Assembly: GCF_945859685.1 (NCBI RefSeq)
Contig: NC_079147.1
Location: 129,636,238 to 129,700,237 of the forward strand
Source of the DNA: Eupeodes corollae
Lineage: Eukaryota > Arthropoda > Insecta > Diptera > Syrphidae
Length of the DNA: 64,000 nt
Direction: 5' to 3'
Positions 22,146 through 33,100 of this stretch are shown piece by piece. Every line of letters starts with the position of its first letter. Position 1 is the stretch's first letter. Made by a program: the position numbers and the translations under genes. The notes under the pieces are model-generated. The model was not told where the DNA came from and searched no databases. It saw only the letters and a list, made by a program, of their open reading frames with translations.

Positions 22146-22386
22146 TAAAGCAAGGACCTACCTCAATCTGCAATATACAATTTGATTCATAAGACGAAGA
22201 AAAGCAAAGACCCTATATATGAACCCCACAAATATCTGTCATTCTGGCTGGCCTACAAGCTGAAATGTCAATTAACACGCACACGACTTCAACTAAAGTG
22301 AATATACCACACACTTTTACAGCTAATATCAATTTTCCATGAAAATGTGTTCAAAAAGTATGAAAATAAGAAAAACGAATTCCAAC

Positions 22387-23042
22387 ACGCTAAAGCACTA
22401 TTCACATGAGCACGACCAACGACTAACTAATGAAAGAATATTCGTCGACTTTAACATTTCTTTCGCATGAGATTTTTTAATTCATCGTCGCGAATAAAGT
22501 ATGACAAGGAGCCACACCCAAACACTATTCACCACCGAAACCAAAAAGAGAATGATTTTCTTAGGTTAAGTACGCGCGATTATTTTATTCGTGCGAGTGT
22601 GAATAATGTAGAACGCGAATAAAGTTTGATAGTTCGTATCAACTACAATTTTTTTCGCGACGAGTAGATTTTTTTTCTTAAATTTATTAATATATGACAT
22701 TGAAAAATAAATATATATATTATTATATTATATTATATATATTATTTTATTCGTGCGAGTGTGAATAATGTAGAACGCGAATAAAGTTTGATAGTTCGTA
22801 TCAACTACAATTTTTTTCGCGACGAGTAGATTTTTTTTCTTAAATTTATTAATATATGACATTGAAAAATAAAAGTATACATCATAAATCAAATAGCAAC
22901 TACATATATTGCTATCGTTTTTTCAAGAATTTGTGTGGAAATATGTCTTTAAAAGTATATAAACTAACATTTTGTAATTCATTCGTCGTTCAATGGTCGC
23001 GTTCATGTAACTACTACTTAAATGGAGAAGTTTTATGCTAAT
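22387..23042 (+). mobile_element. MITE family M1, copy A (with internal duplication)
   Basis: Both ends carry imperfect inverted repeats: CACTATTCACATGAGCACGA at about 22393, and the inverse of the sequence ending near 23022 (gcgttcatgtaactacta). The interior is collinear, in reverse orientation, with 34137-34594, including words such as 'aacgcgaataaagtttgata' and 'gtatcaactac'. This copy is about 200 bp longer through a tandem duplication at 22579-22873. Non-coding. The superfamily is not determined; AT-rich tetranucleotides flank both ends without a clear target duplication. Confidence 0.7.
22579..22873 (+). repeat. 134-bp duplication within MITE copy A
   Basis: 22579-22712 and 22741-22873 are identical except for one A missing in an A-run, separated by 28 bp of TA/TTA repeats. 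The near identity shows that this duplication is much younger than the divergence between the two MITE copies. Replication slippage or unequal exchange at the AT spacer is a likely cause. Confidence 0.9.
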
Positions 23043-24044
23043 TAAGTTTATAAGGGAAAATGTAATTAATCTATATTATATAAGCAGAATATGCTTATAT
23101 AAACTAAATCGAATGATTTAAAATGTTCTGTTTCATTCTGTGTGATTTTTGTTAAATTTTTTATTACTATTAGTTTGCTATCTTAATCCAAGAAAGTGTT
23201 GACGTGTATAATGGTAACGTAATGTGAACTGTATTTAAAAGAAAAGAGGTAGGAAAGCTTATATTGGCGATTGGCGAGAGTAAAACGCAGCTTTTGTTTT
23301 TTTTTTTTACAAGTTTGATCATAACAACTTTATTTATAACGAATATAATCACATCACAGTCAATGTCGTAATTTTTTTCAATATGTTATTAGAACCACTT
23401 GAAAATTTCAACTTGAAATTGTTTAATCCATTTGAATTGAGTTGAATCACTTTACATACACGGAAAGCTTATATCAGAATCAGTTACATTACACTCTTTG
23501 TAAGATTAAAAGCAAGTATCTTACATTTATTATTACTCAATTATTGGTTCTGTCAGAAATTCGTGATACCTATTCAAAATACATTTTATTTTAAAATGTT
23601 GCAACTGATCAAATAGAAGCGAAACTAAAATTTAACTTTTTTAATTATATTAACGTCTACACCATTACAATCGAACATTTTAGAACACAACCTTTCGTGC
23701 ATTTTGCTAATATCAATGTTGGAAATTCAAGAAATTAATGAATGTATATTTTGTTGCCTAAATATAGTTTTCTTTTTGAAGTGGTTTTTTTTTATTGGGA
23801 CAATTAATGTTCTATGAAAAAATCTGCAATTGGTGAAAAGCACCGATTAAAAAAAACAACTGTCAAAACACAATTTATTACTATTATATTTTTGTGGCTT
23901 TGAAAAAAACTAGCACACTGTATGCTGATTGTTTTTTGATTTCACATACATTCAAGGACCCAATGTCAAAACTACAAATATATTACAATGTAAAGAAATG
24001 GTAGTTGGAGGGTAATACGTACAAAAGATCACAGTTTTTATATA
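23043..24044. other. AT-rich stretch, no gene
   Basis: No coding family was recognised. Bases 23420-23470 resemble 2110-2150 (a 'gaattgagttgaatca' block), and 23996-24026 resembles 37850-37880 (a 'ggagggt.atacgtac' block), so unclassified dispersed repeats are present. Confidence 0.35.
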
Positions 24045-24577
24045 TGGCATTTTTCTTTTCTAGTTCAGAGCAGAGCTCCAACTGTCAACAAAAAAATAAT
24101 TGTGTTTCTTTTTGAGCTCTGATCGTTCAGAGCTTCGAATTCGTGTTTCTTTTTTAGTTCTGAACATGTTCAGAGCATGCTTTGTGATCTCAGAATAAAA
24201 TAACAGAGTACCCGGAGTAAAATGCTAAATACAAACAATTTAATATTTAAAAGCCGGGAAGTTAAAAAAAAATATCGTCAAAACAATACAAATGGCGGAA
24301 GAGGCTAGTCGCTTTAGTGTAGAAGGAAAGATAATTTAGAAAAAATTAATAACATATAGCATTTTTATGAATCAAATTTATTTCAGGATTTGATTAAAGA
24401 AAATTTTAAACGCATTCAAACAGACGACATTTAAAATCATGACAGTTTAGTGCTCAAGTTGTTTCATAATTAAATCAGAGAGCTCTGAACATACTCTGCT
24501 CAGAACTCTACTCTACTCTGCTCGCTCAGGCTCTGCTCAGAGGTCAGCTCTGAACTAAAAAAGAAAAACGCCAATAG
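24045..24577. mobile_element. inverted-repeat element rich in TCAGAGC motifs
   Basis: The left end (from 24045, ggcatttttcttttctagtt followed by cagagc) and the inverse of the right end (to 24573, ggcgtttttcttttttagtt followed by cagagc) are inverted repeats of about 27 bp. Inside, many short words of the type agagctc, cagagc and gctctga recur in both directions near each end (24065-24200 and 24475-24560), giving a fold-back character. The centre is AT-rich and non-coding. Target duplication is unclear. Confidence 0.65.
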
Positions 24578-24586
24578 AGTGTAAGG

Positions 24587-24614
24587 CATAGACACACCAT
24601 ATGGTGTGTCTATG
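24587..24614. repeat. 28-bp perfect palindrome
   Basis: The half-site catagacacaccat (24587-24600) is followed immediately by its exact reverse complement (24601-24614) with no spacer. It lies about 10 bp outside the right end of the inverted-repeat element. Such a sequence can extrude a cruciform; a regulatory role is only speculation. Confidence 0.9.
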
Positions 24615-25081
24615 GTGTAAGGGAAAGCGTTTTTTTTTTCAAAAATACCCCATTTAACAAGATGGAAATCTCAGACTGACATTTCGGTTTGTGTACAAGC
24701 GAACTGCACACTAAATGTGAGAAAGTGTGCGTGAAATGAAATAAAAACCAAACAAATTTTAAAATGTATTGTTCCCTTCCATCAAAATGCTTCATTTTAG
24801 TCCTCAGGCACATCTAAATGCTTCATTTTGGCCTTCGTCCAAAAACGAAACAATCCGAACCAACAGAATCTGACGTGCTGACATGGTCTTAAATTGGAAG
24901 ATTTGTATAGCTTTTTAATTTCAATCCAAATAAATGTTGTAAATGTATATTAAATAAAATAAAATTGACCAAATACATATTTAATGATTTATTAGTGCTG
25001 TATTTTGTTTACTTAAACTATTTGCGAACGTAACATGTGCTGTAACACGTTAAGTATAATTGGAAATGGACAAAAGTGTTT

Positions 25082-25150
25082 GTGTTTGTTGGTGTTGTTG
25101 TTGTTGTTGGTGTTGTTGTTATTCTTCGTGTTGTTGTTTTTTTTTACATT
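25082..25150 (+). repeat. (TTG)n-rich microsatellite
   Basis: An imperfect run of gtt/ttg triplets (tgttggtgttgttgttgttg and variants) ends in a poly-T run. It abuts the end of a minus-strand LINE remnant, whose 3' tail it could be. Confidence 0.8.
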
Positions 25151-25875
25151 TCAGAATGTAATGTGTAATGCCTCGGTAATTCAAATTTACACAAGATAGC
25201 AAATAAGGTGCATCAATTTCACCGTTATTGAGTTGATGAAGAAATATTAAATTATTATTAACAAGCCTTTGATGGAGAGATTGCAATTGAGGAAGCTGAA
25301 TACGATGTTCATAGGGAGGCAGCTCATAAAGATCTTCCCAAGGAAGACCCTTTAGGGCAAAGCGAATGAAATTATGTTCAATTGATTTAATACGTTTTCT
25401 ATAAATTTCGTAATAAGGAGTTAATACTTGCGATGCATATTCAAGATGAGGACGAACATGGCAATTCTACAAAGAAAGATTAACATTGGGATCACTGAAC
25501 TCCTTTGCCCAGCGTTTTATAAAACCAAGCATAGAATTTGCCTTATTGACAATAAAATTAATGTGATGTGTAAACGCTAAGTTAAAACAGAAATAAACAC
25601 CTAAAAATTTAAATGTGGAGACGCGACAATAATCAAATACACTAACGATTCAATTTGTAGAAAAAGTTAGAAAAGGCTATTTTCCACACCAAAATGTGAA
25701 ACTATCAATGTCGGCTTGTAAAAGGATACGATCATGGTTGGACTTTAAATCTTAAAAATTTACGTCATCAGCAAAAATGAGAACTTCACTTGAACGTTGA
25801 CATGACGATACGTCGTTAATAGACAGGATGTACAGAAAAGGGCCAAGATGGCTTCCCTGGGGAACATCAGATTGT
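25151..25875 (-). pseudogene. LINE reverse transcriptase and C-terminus remnant
   Basis: On the minus strand the text reads DVPQGSHLGPFLYILSIND near 25865-25800 (the RT PQGS block), then VLIFADDVNF at about 25780-25755 with the catalytic Asp pair. It continues with FTHHINFIVNKANSMLGFIK, RPHLEYASQVLTPYYEIYRK and RIKSIEHNFIRFALKGLPW, the thumb and C-terminal region of Jockey/CR1-like LINEs. Stops are scattered. The N-terminal RT and EN are absent. The (TTG)n stretch downstream may be its tail. Confidence 0.75.
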
Positions 25876-26371
25876 TGTTGTTATTGTTCTCAGTGCTGTT
25901 GTTGTTCTATCCACTATATTCTCTTATAAGTGCGTTTAGATATTTCATAGCTAGAGAGAGGTATTTTACCAATGGAATCCAGTTCCCTTCGCCATTGAGG
26001 ATGTTCACCATATTTTTCGTAGTGAGGGCTCTTGTCCCAAAAAATAAAAGACAACAGCGTAACTAAATAGAAGTTCAGGCGAAAACAATATGCGGGTGCC
26101 TACGTATTTTTTTGTACAGATAATGCTACGAGAAGCATAATTGTGAAGTTTTATTGAAACTTTATTTATTATTTGCAAGACCAAATTTAAGTTTTGTTTG
26201 TTGCAGAAATATTCTTGATAATTAATAATTGTAATATGCTGATGTTAAACATGTTTTTTTAAGGGAAAAATGTACATTGGTTCGCTCTCAACAAAATGAC
26301 TGCAAAATTTAAGATTAAAACTGACTTTTTTATCGAAAAAAGTAATAAGAAAAACCTGAATAGAACATATT
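25876..26371. other. no feature recognised
   Basis: AT-rich. An open frame at 25848-26066 overlaps the antisense side of the LINE RT and has no motif. Confidence 0.3.
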
Positions 26372-27660
26372 TCGTTAGTTAGGTTAGGTTATAGGGGCTG
26401 TCCAAGATGGAAACGGACACACTTAGGCCAGTTTAATGGCCCATTGTGATACCACATGAATCTTGAGGCTTCCTCCTAAGCTCAATGGAACTAGCTTGAG
26501 TCCCTTACGAAACGTGAGAGGCTGATTATACCAATATGATTCAGATCGCTTAGATCGTTAAAGAAGAATTCTCCTAGGTAATTCTTGCGTTTTCGAGCTA
26601 GAGCAGGGCATGTGCAGAGAAGATGAAGAACCGTTTCTTCCTCTTCCTCGTCCATACAGCTTCTGCAAAAGTCATTTGAGAATACGCCTAGTCTCGTGGC
26701 GTGCTTTCCTATTAGACAGTGTCCGGTTATGAGTTTATGACACCTTTTATCGAGCTTATAAGCGATCTGCTTAGAGAGAGCAAGCACCTTGAACGTTTTA
26801 TATCCAGTGTTGGCCAGATATTTTTTGTGGGTTGACACGTGGAGATGTTGTTCCACCTGGTGCCTGCCCTCCTCGCAGCGTCTTGCATTAGCAACAGCTT
26901 ACAAGTAGCGATTGGTATGCCAGTACTTGCCAAACGTGGTAGGATGGGCTGTACTGTACCGTTCCTGGCGAGTTCATCTGCCTTACAGTTACCTGGAATG
27001 TCTCTATTGCCCGGCACCCAGCAAAGGTGAATATTAAACTGTTGCGCCATCTCCATTAGAGATAATCGACAGTTATGAACTGTTAAAGTGTTTGTAGAGA
27101 CAGAGTCCAGAGATTAATAGCGGCCTGGCTGTCAGAGAAAATACGGATATCAGATGTTGATATCACGTTTTCTTTGAGCCAAGACAAGACTTCCTTAATC
27201 GCCAAAAGTTCCGCCTGGAACACGCTACAATGATTGGGAAGGCGGAATGAGAGACTTAATTTCAGTCGTTCAGAGAGTACACACCTCCACCAACCCCTTC
27301 TTTGGTTTTTGAGCCATCTGTGTAAAAATGGATTGACTCATCCTCCAAGAATGTCCTATCCTCCCAAAAAAATCTGGTAGCTATAGAAATCTGGAAGTTT
27401 CTGTCGAATTGTAGTTGGGGGATGGTGTAGTCTGTGTGCTTTGGAATTGATTCTAAGTACCTTAGAATTACGGAGTGGCCAATGCTGTTGTTAGTCCACA
27501 GCGACGACATAGGCAGGCTGAACGTTGGACTTTATTTAACTTATCCCTGTTTATACCTTTCTCTAAAGCAGTCCACCATACTGCTACACCGTACGTTAAA
27601 ATCGGTCTGATTACCGATGTGTATAGCCAATGCGTGATTGTTACTTTTTGTAAGTTACTT
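26372..27660 (-). mobile_element. LOA-like LINE 3' fragment with RNase H
   Basis: The minus strand carries the RT end (ITHWLYTSVI then RPILTYGVAVWW near 27650-27590), a spacer, a complete set of RNase H motifs and a C-terminal Cys/His segment. A 3'UTR follows, ending near 26377 in a ggttaggtta-type word on +. The RNase H and the Cys/His tail point to the I/LOA group. It is 5'-truncated inside the RT. A second, internally deleted copy lies at 43500-44050. Confidence 0.75.
26480..27510 (-). pseudogene. LINE RNase H domain and C-terminal Cys/His motif
   Basis: The RNase H catalytic series is visible on the minus strand: IHFYTDGSKTKEG (Asp, about 27330), VFQAELLAIKE (Glu, about 27215), IRIFSDSQAAIN (Asp, about 27145) and WVPGNRDIPGNCKADELARN (Asp, about 26990). 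The C-terminal part, TGHCLIGKHATRLGVFSNDF then CRSCMDEEEEETVLHLLCTC, has the C-x2-C...H-x-C pattern of this group. Frame changes near 27262, 27100 and 26850 break it. Confidence 0.85.
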
Positions 27661-29035
27661 TTTTAAAATGGTATCCCGTTAAAATTTGTCAGTTCTCCGT
27701 TTTTAAAGGTCGAAAAATAATGCTGTGTCAAATATACTTTACCTTAGCACCGATGTTTTCCATCTTTTATTATTTCATAGCGGTTTTAATAAAGAAACCT
27801 TACAAGAAGAACAAGAGGTTAAGACCCCTATAACATCCAACATTAAGAAAAGCACATATACAAAGTAAATTCTTCAAACGCTAGGCACGGTGGTTTTAAT
27901 TATTATTTCCAATTCTTTAGTAGAAATTGCCTATATGTATCACACCGTTCATTTGTTGGCGCAAAATTCTGGGAATGTTCTTAAGATATCGCAGAACTAA
28001 ATATTCTACCTACTTTATTTCCAAATATTTCACCCTGTTCGTACAAGAAAAAGAAAAAAAAACTCAATATAAAAAAGTTTCATATCACCTCATAAACGGA
28101 CTGAAAGTCTACCTCCTGGGTAATGTGAGAAAGGCTTATGCTTGTGTAACAGTTTATGTGCGAAAATATAAAAAGGAGCCCTTTCTACAAATCTTGCACA
28201 GGGCGGAAGTTTGTCTGGGACCGGCCGTGGTTGGCGTTGATGTACACTGGAATCAAATATATTTGCGTTCACGGTAAGCACAGTTTATTTTTAATTATGA
28301 ATGTGGTAAATAGTTTCTTATTGGTTTGTGAGAAGTGTAATCAAAGAAGTTTCGTTGAATAAATTGGGCTTACACTACAATTGACATCTATGCGTTGGTA
28401 ACAGTGTCAGCTAGCAGCTGTCCCATAGACGACAATTCTCTTCCGTCGCTTGACAGTTTGTTGGTTTAGTTTAAGAAATATTTGTATTTATCGTTTATGA
28501 TAAGAAAGTCTCCTTATATTTGTAATCTTCAATTCCGGTTGTTTGTTGTAATTTCATTTCTGATCTAAAAAAGGATAATCCCTGTGCATTAAGATGCGCG
28601 AATTTTGGAATTTTGCAATTTGTTGCAGTACTTGGCCACATGTTCTCTGTTTTAGGCTCTAAGATAACGTTATTAATGTGTGCTCTTGTGGATTTCAGTA
28701 TTCTTCCTGAAGCTATGACTACGGGATTCTGTGATTCCACTGGGCCAAGACAGATAGTTTTTGCCTTTTCTACTATTTACACCATTTTTTACCGGAAGGT
28801 AACCGACTACGTTTTTGGCTTTCGCGTTGTTCGTTAACCACTCAAGAGAGACGAATCGAGATTCCATTACGTGTCATTTATTTTGTAAGTTTATATTTGC
28901 TTGGTGTTATGATTGTAGTCTTGTTCCCATACCTTTGTATTTAATTTATTTAGTCTTTTACAATGGGCTGTGAAGCCTTCAATTAATAGAACAAGTTAAA
29001 TATTGAATAATGAAATTACAATATTATATTTTTGT
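27661..29035. other. unclassified stretch
   Basis: No firm feature. Minus-strand open frames at 28495-28740 and 28673-28867 overlap in different frames and look mildly coding (balanced composition, e.g. NPVVIASGRILKSTRAHINN), but no family was recognised. A plus-strand frame at 27781-27870 reads FNKETLQEEQEVKTPITSN, also of unknown origin. Confidence 0.35.
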
Positions 29036-29039
29036 TTTG

Positions 29040-29245
29040 GGGTTCAAATGGTAAACATATACAAGAGGACTCAATGCGTCCATAGTTTTTTCTCAAAACC
29101 CACCTGTGAATATTAACTCCTATTCTTACCTTCACTGTGAACACCAGGTGCCTAGTATTGGAGTTTGGATTCTTACCCCAGTGGAAAGCATGAAGACCGA
29201 ATGGACATCAACGTTCTATCCAGGAAGGTCTTCGAATCCAATTTA
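29040..29245 (+). mobile_element. RTE-like LINE deletion derivative (family R1)
   Basis: 29040-29195 matches the 5'UTR of the full copy at 47051-47225: same start word ttcaaatggta, 'caagaggac', 'ggtgcctagta' and 'ccccagtggaaag'. It is followed directly by 29203-29243, which matches the 3' coding end (atggacatcaacg and aggtcttcgaatccaa, compare 8485-8535). About 3 kb of interior is thus missing. The shared start supports 47051 as the true 5' end of the family. Confidence 0.7.
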
Positions 29246-30561
29246 AAACATGTGCCACCGAGTTGGTAATTAGGATTTGCATGTCATAATAGGACAAATT
29301 GCTCACAGTTATTTTGTCCATCGTTTTTCTTGGAAACTCGGGAGGGGTCTATCATAATCGTCGTTTTGCGATTAAAGACTTGCTTGCGAAAAGGTCTACA
29401 CTGGTTTTTGGACTCATGGTGAATTCAATTGTTGTATTTCATTTTTGCAATTTTGTTTCCACTTATTTGACTCACCCTTCCTAGTATATTTAATTTAAAT
29501 TTCATGCACTTTTGTCGATTTATTTGTATATATTAAAAGCGGCTACCAAGCAAAAAAACGAAGCCAACAAACTTAGAACTATAGATCTTTCTACTCTGTT
29601 TTTCTTTACAATGTTTAAAATGAATGGGGTTCAATTCTTGATAATATATTCGTTCACTTATCTCTAAGCCATTAAATATATATGGATTCGAATATCTTTT
29701 AAAAGAATCTAGTTTTTTCTTTAGAGGAGTAAGGGTGTGCAATTAGAATGAGGTGCTATCCCGAACCGTCGTCACTTCAATTCTTACTCATAACCTTTGA
29801 GTTTGGCTTTTCACTGCTTAAGTTTGTTGTTGGTGTTCATAGATATATACGCTGTATTAAGTTTTTACTTAAAATATAAATGTTCGTCCTTTTTGTCCTT
29901 TAAAAAGGACTATCAAGAGTTTTAATAAACTAACATAAACCTTGATGAATAGTATAAGAAACCCTGAGAGGCCTTAAAAAAATCTTCTTGTTCAATGTTC
30001 TGAATTTACATTTTACTGTTGTAGTGCATGTGAGTTTTTCATCTGCTTCAGCCAATTAGTTAGATAATATATCTGTAAGTATATGTAACTCCCTCTTTTG
30101 TTCTAGTGTCAAGTGTCCATCTCTGATGGTGCTTGATTTTATAGACCCGGGCATTTTTTATTTAAGTCTTATTTTTAATTAATTGTTAATAAGTACATAG
30201 CTTTCGTTTGTGAAGGTACCGTGTGATTAGTTTTTGAGGCTATCGTTATTTAAAATTCCATGAAACAAGTGAGAAAAAAAAGTGAAAAGTAGTATTTTAA
30301 GTGTGTTATTATTATTAATAATACTAAAAAGATTAATCTTTGTATGGTGGCTTACTTCAAACCGCTAATAAAAATTGCATACAAAGTTTGATTGAATTGG
30401 TATTCTAGATTCGTTATTTTTCTTATTTGATAATATGTCTACTTAAAATAAAATTAATATTTTCCCATCACCCGTCTTTTGTACGGTAAGGACGTGCTAG
30501 TTAGTCTAAAAATGTATAACTGCCTAATCGTTAAGTTGTTCCTGGAAGGCGTTATGATTTG
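29246..30561. other. AT-rich stretch, no gene
   Basis: Nothing recognisable; short open frames here have no motif and biased AT-rich composition. Confidence 0.3.
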
Positions 30562-30609
30562 CAATAAGGTTTTTAAAATGATTTATAATTTTGACCAAGT
30601 TGATGTTTA

Positions 30610-31048
30610 TGTTTGATTTGAGAACAATTAAAGTGGTAATTCTCATCGGCTTTGTTGATCTTTTTGACGATTAAATAAAAACAGTTTTCATCAGATTTTT
30701 CCCAACGTTTCGACGGTGATTGCCGTCTTCTTCAGGGGATGTCTTTATTAACAAAAATGATAAAAGTGTTTATTTAATACATACGAATATTATGTAAAGC
30801 GTACAAGTATGACTTACATTGATTTGAATATTACAAAACATTAAAAAAAAAAAACAATTTAAACAATTAAAATTTAAAGCGCTTCCGATTTTGAAGACTT
30901 GTCACTGTTAAATGTAAACTGTTGAATTGTTTGTGTCTGAAACTAAGGAACAGTAAACGGCGGATTTTTGAGTGTCTTGTTTGCGGTGCATATTATTTTT
31001 GTTATTTATTATGTGAAGTGTTTCTTATGTATAGCGTTTGGATGTATG
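30610..31048 (+). repeat. Penelope-like terminal repeat, left
   Basis: Inverse of 32625-33032. It starts tgtttgatttgagaacaatt and ends ttggatgtatg, and is about 30 bp longer than the right repeat (extra tgacttacattgatttgaat near 30810). An open frame inside (from 30922) matches the one inside the right repeat. Confidence 0.85.
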
Positions 31049-31102
31049 TTTCTCCGTTGCAAGAATTTGGACTCCTTCAAAATGTTTCGATGGTGTGGCA
31101 TG

Positions 31103-32430
31103 CTAGTGCTGTATTTTCCGGTTTTTTTTGGCGAATGTCTGATTTATGGTTAGCCATTCTTTGTCGAAGGAGTTATTTAGTTGTGCCAATGTAACAGAGA
31201 TACGTATGGGTTTGGCTTGATTAGATCGGAAATTGACAAATCTTCCAGATGCCGTATCCTTCTGATACCAGTCGAAAGATAGACAGTCGTTTTCCCGATA
31301 GATTTTAACGTCTAAGAATGTTATTGAATCACTTTCTTCCTTCTCTACGGTAAACTGGATCTTTTCGTTGAATTGGTAAGTATCGTAGCACATTATCAAT
31401 TTCTTCTCTTTTTACAATCGCGAAAATATCATCAACGTACTTTGCTATAAACTTAGATCTGTAGTTTAGTTAAAAAAAGCATTCTTCAAGCAAATAGGCT
31501 AAAACCAAGTCAGAAATCGTCGTTGAAAGAGGATTTCCCATTGGCATACCATGTATTTGTTTGTACAAATTGTCTTTAAACTGTAAGTAGTTGTTGTCCT
31601 TTATGCAAAAATTAAACAATTCGAGAAATTTGCTTTGGCTCAACCTTGTGTTTTCGCTTATAATTTCCCATTTCCTTCTAATAATGTTGACTGAAAGTTG
31701 AGCAGGAACATTATTGAACAGAGAAACAGTGTCGTAATAAACCAAAACTTCATTTTTATCGATTATTAAATCTTTCGATTTGCACTTGCATTTTAACGAA
31801 TTTTTGAGATTCTTTCGTGACACACAGTAATATTCTGGAGAGTTCGTAACAAGGTGCTTTCATCGATGATGCTATCGGGTGGAGAGGCATGTTTTGTTTG
31901 TGTATTTTCGGTAGTCCATATATAGCAGGTATTTGTGCTGTGTAGTTAGTCATTTTTGTTTTCTCTCTGTCGTCGATGATCTTGTTAGTGTGTAACCATT
32001 TAACAAATTCATGGTTTTTGTTTTGCAGGGTGGTGAGGGGGGTCGTTGTCATGACTCTATAATTATGTAGAGCTGTCAGACAGAAGTTCTATCATCTTCT
32101 CTTCATACTCTTTCCTATTCATCACAACTGTGACATTGCCTTTGTCAGCTGCTACAATGATGATGTTTTTGTAGTTTTTGAGAAAATTTACAGCGGCTTT
32201 GTGTATCTTCACAATGTACTTTTTGAAAATGTTGTTGTGGTAGTGACGTTGGAAAGAGTTAAGCATATTGCTGTACTTGGCTCTGGTAGTTTTTTGTCTG
32301 GTTTCGTCCTTTTTAGTTCTTATAATTTCTTCACCATCAGCAATGAGTTGGAAAAGAGGGAATGTATTTTTTCCAATTGGCAATGCAAATTTTTTCCCCA
32401 GAGAGAAGCCATTTGATTTCAATTGGAAAC
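31103..32430 (-). pseudogene. Penelope-like reverse transcriptase
   Basis: Minus-strand frames in order: 32422-32063 with IIIVAADKGNVTVVMNRKEY (N-terminal Penelope motif), 32052-31756 with IPAIYGLPKIHKQNMPLHPI and ASSMKAPCYELS, and 31823-31470 with VYYDTVSLFNNVP (first catalytic Asp, usually Y-D-V-V/S-SLF) and YKQIHGMPMGNPLSTTISD. KYVDDIFAIV follows with the Asp pair at 31428-31439, then 31399-31103 with ITFLDVKIYR and FDWYQKDTASGRFVNFRSN. These are the diagnostic RT blocks of Penelope elements, related to telomerase. Frameshifts near 32055 and 31760 and stops near 31465 break it. Confidence 0.9.
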
Positions 32431-32624
32431 TCTATATCACTTTTATTAACAAACCAATTTTCATGCATTTTGATGTTAAATTTTGTCCAAAAAGCATATT
32501 TTAATTGATTTTTTTTCCGTGTGGATTTATTGTTTTTCCTTGTAAATGTTAATAAAGCTTTGTTGTTGTTGAGTTATGAATTGTTTATGTTCTTCCGATG
32601 TTATATTTTCATGTATTCGTTTGT

Positions 32625-33032
32625 CATACATCCAAACGCTATACATAAGAAACACTTCACATACTAAATAACAAAAATAATATGAACCGCAAACAAGACA
32701 CTCAAAAATCCGCCGTTTACTGTTCCTTAGTTTCAGACACAAACAATTCAACAGTTTACATTTAACAGTGAGAAGTCTTCAAAATCGGAAGCGCTTTAAA
32801 TTTTAATTGTTTAAATTGTTTTTTTTTAATGTTCATACTTGTACGCTTTACATAATATTCGTATGTATTAAATAAACACTTATCATTTTTGTGAATAAAG
32901 ACATCCCTTGAAGAAGACGGCAATCACCGTCGAAACGTTGGGAAAAATCAGATGAAAACTATTTCATTTAATCATCAAAAAGATCAACAAAGCCGATGAG
33001 AATCACCACTTTAATTGTTCTCAAATCAAACA
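32625..33032 (-). repeat. Penelope-like terminal repeat, right
   Basis: Inverse of 30610-31048, ending ctcaaatcaaaca next to the target-duplication word. In the orientation of the coding region this is the upstream repeat. It may hold the promoter, as known for Penelope LTRs; that is inferred. Confidence 0.85.
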
Positions 33033-33100
33033 ATAAGGTTTTTAAGCGATTTGTCTTATCATGTATTGAAAATTGAAGTCGTTCATTTCAGGTTGATACG

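Larger units (their letters stand above)
30562..33045 (-). mobile_element. Penelope-like element with inverted terminal repeats
   Basis: Coding is on the minus strand (31103-32430). Terminal repeats in inverted orientation lie at 30610-31048 and 32625-33032. The 15-bp word caataaggtttttaa occurs just outside both ends (30562-30576 and 33031-33045), a likely target duplication. On the left, 33-35 extra bases separate it from the repeat. Inverted LTR-like repeats plus a one-sided extension of about 34 bp are hallmarks described for Penelope elements. The terminal repeats also contain the word gtcgaaacgttggg. No GIY-YIG endonuclease was seen after the RT, so the copy appears endonuclease-less or deleted. 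Confidence 0.85.

Noticed and set aside
22856..23041. 61-codon open frame
   Set aside because: It lies wholly inside the non-coding MITE copy A and ends at its inverted repeat.
26375..26395. ttaggttagg-like words suggesting insect telomere repeat
   Set aside because: Only about two units occur, and they coincide with the 3' end of a LOA-like LINE; more likely its tail.
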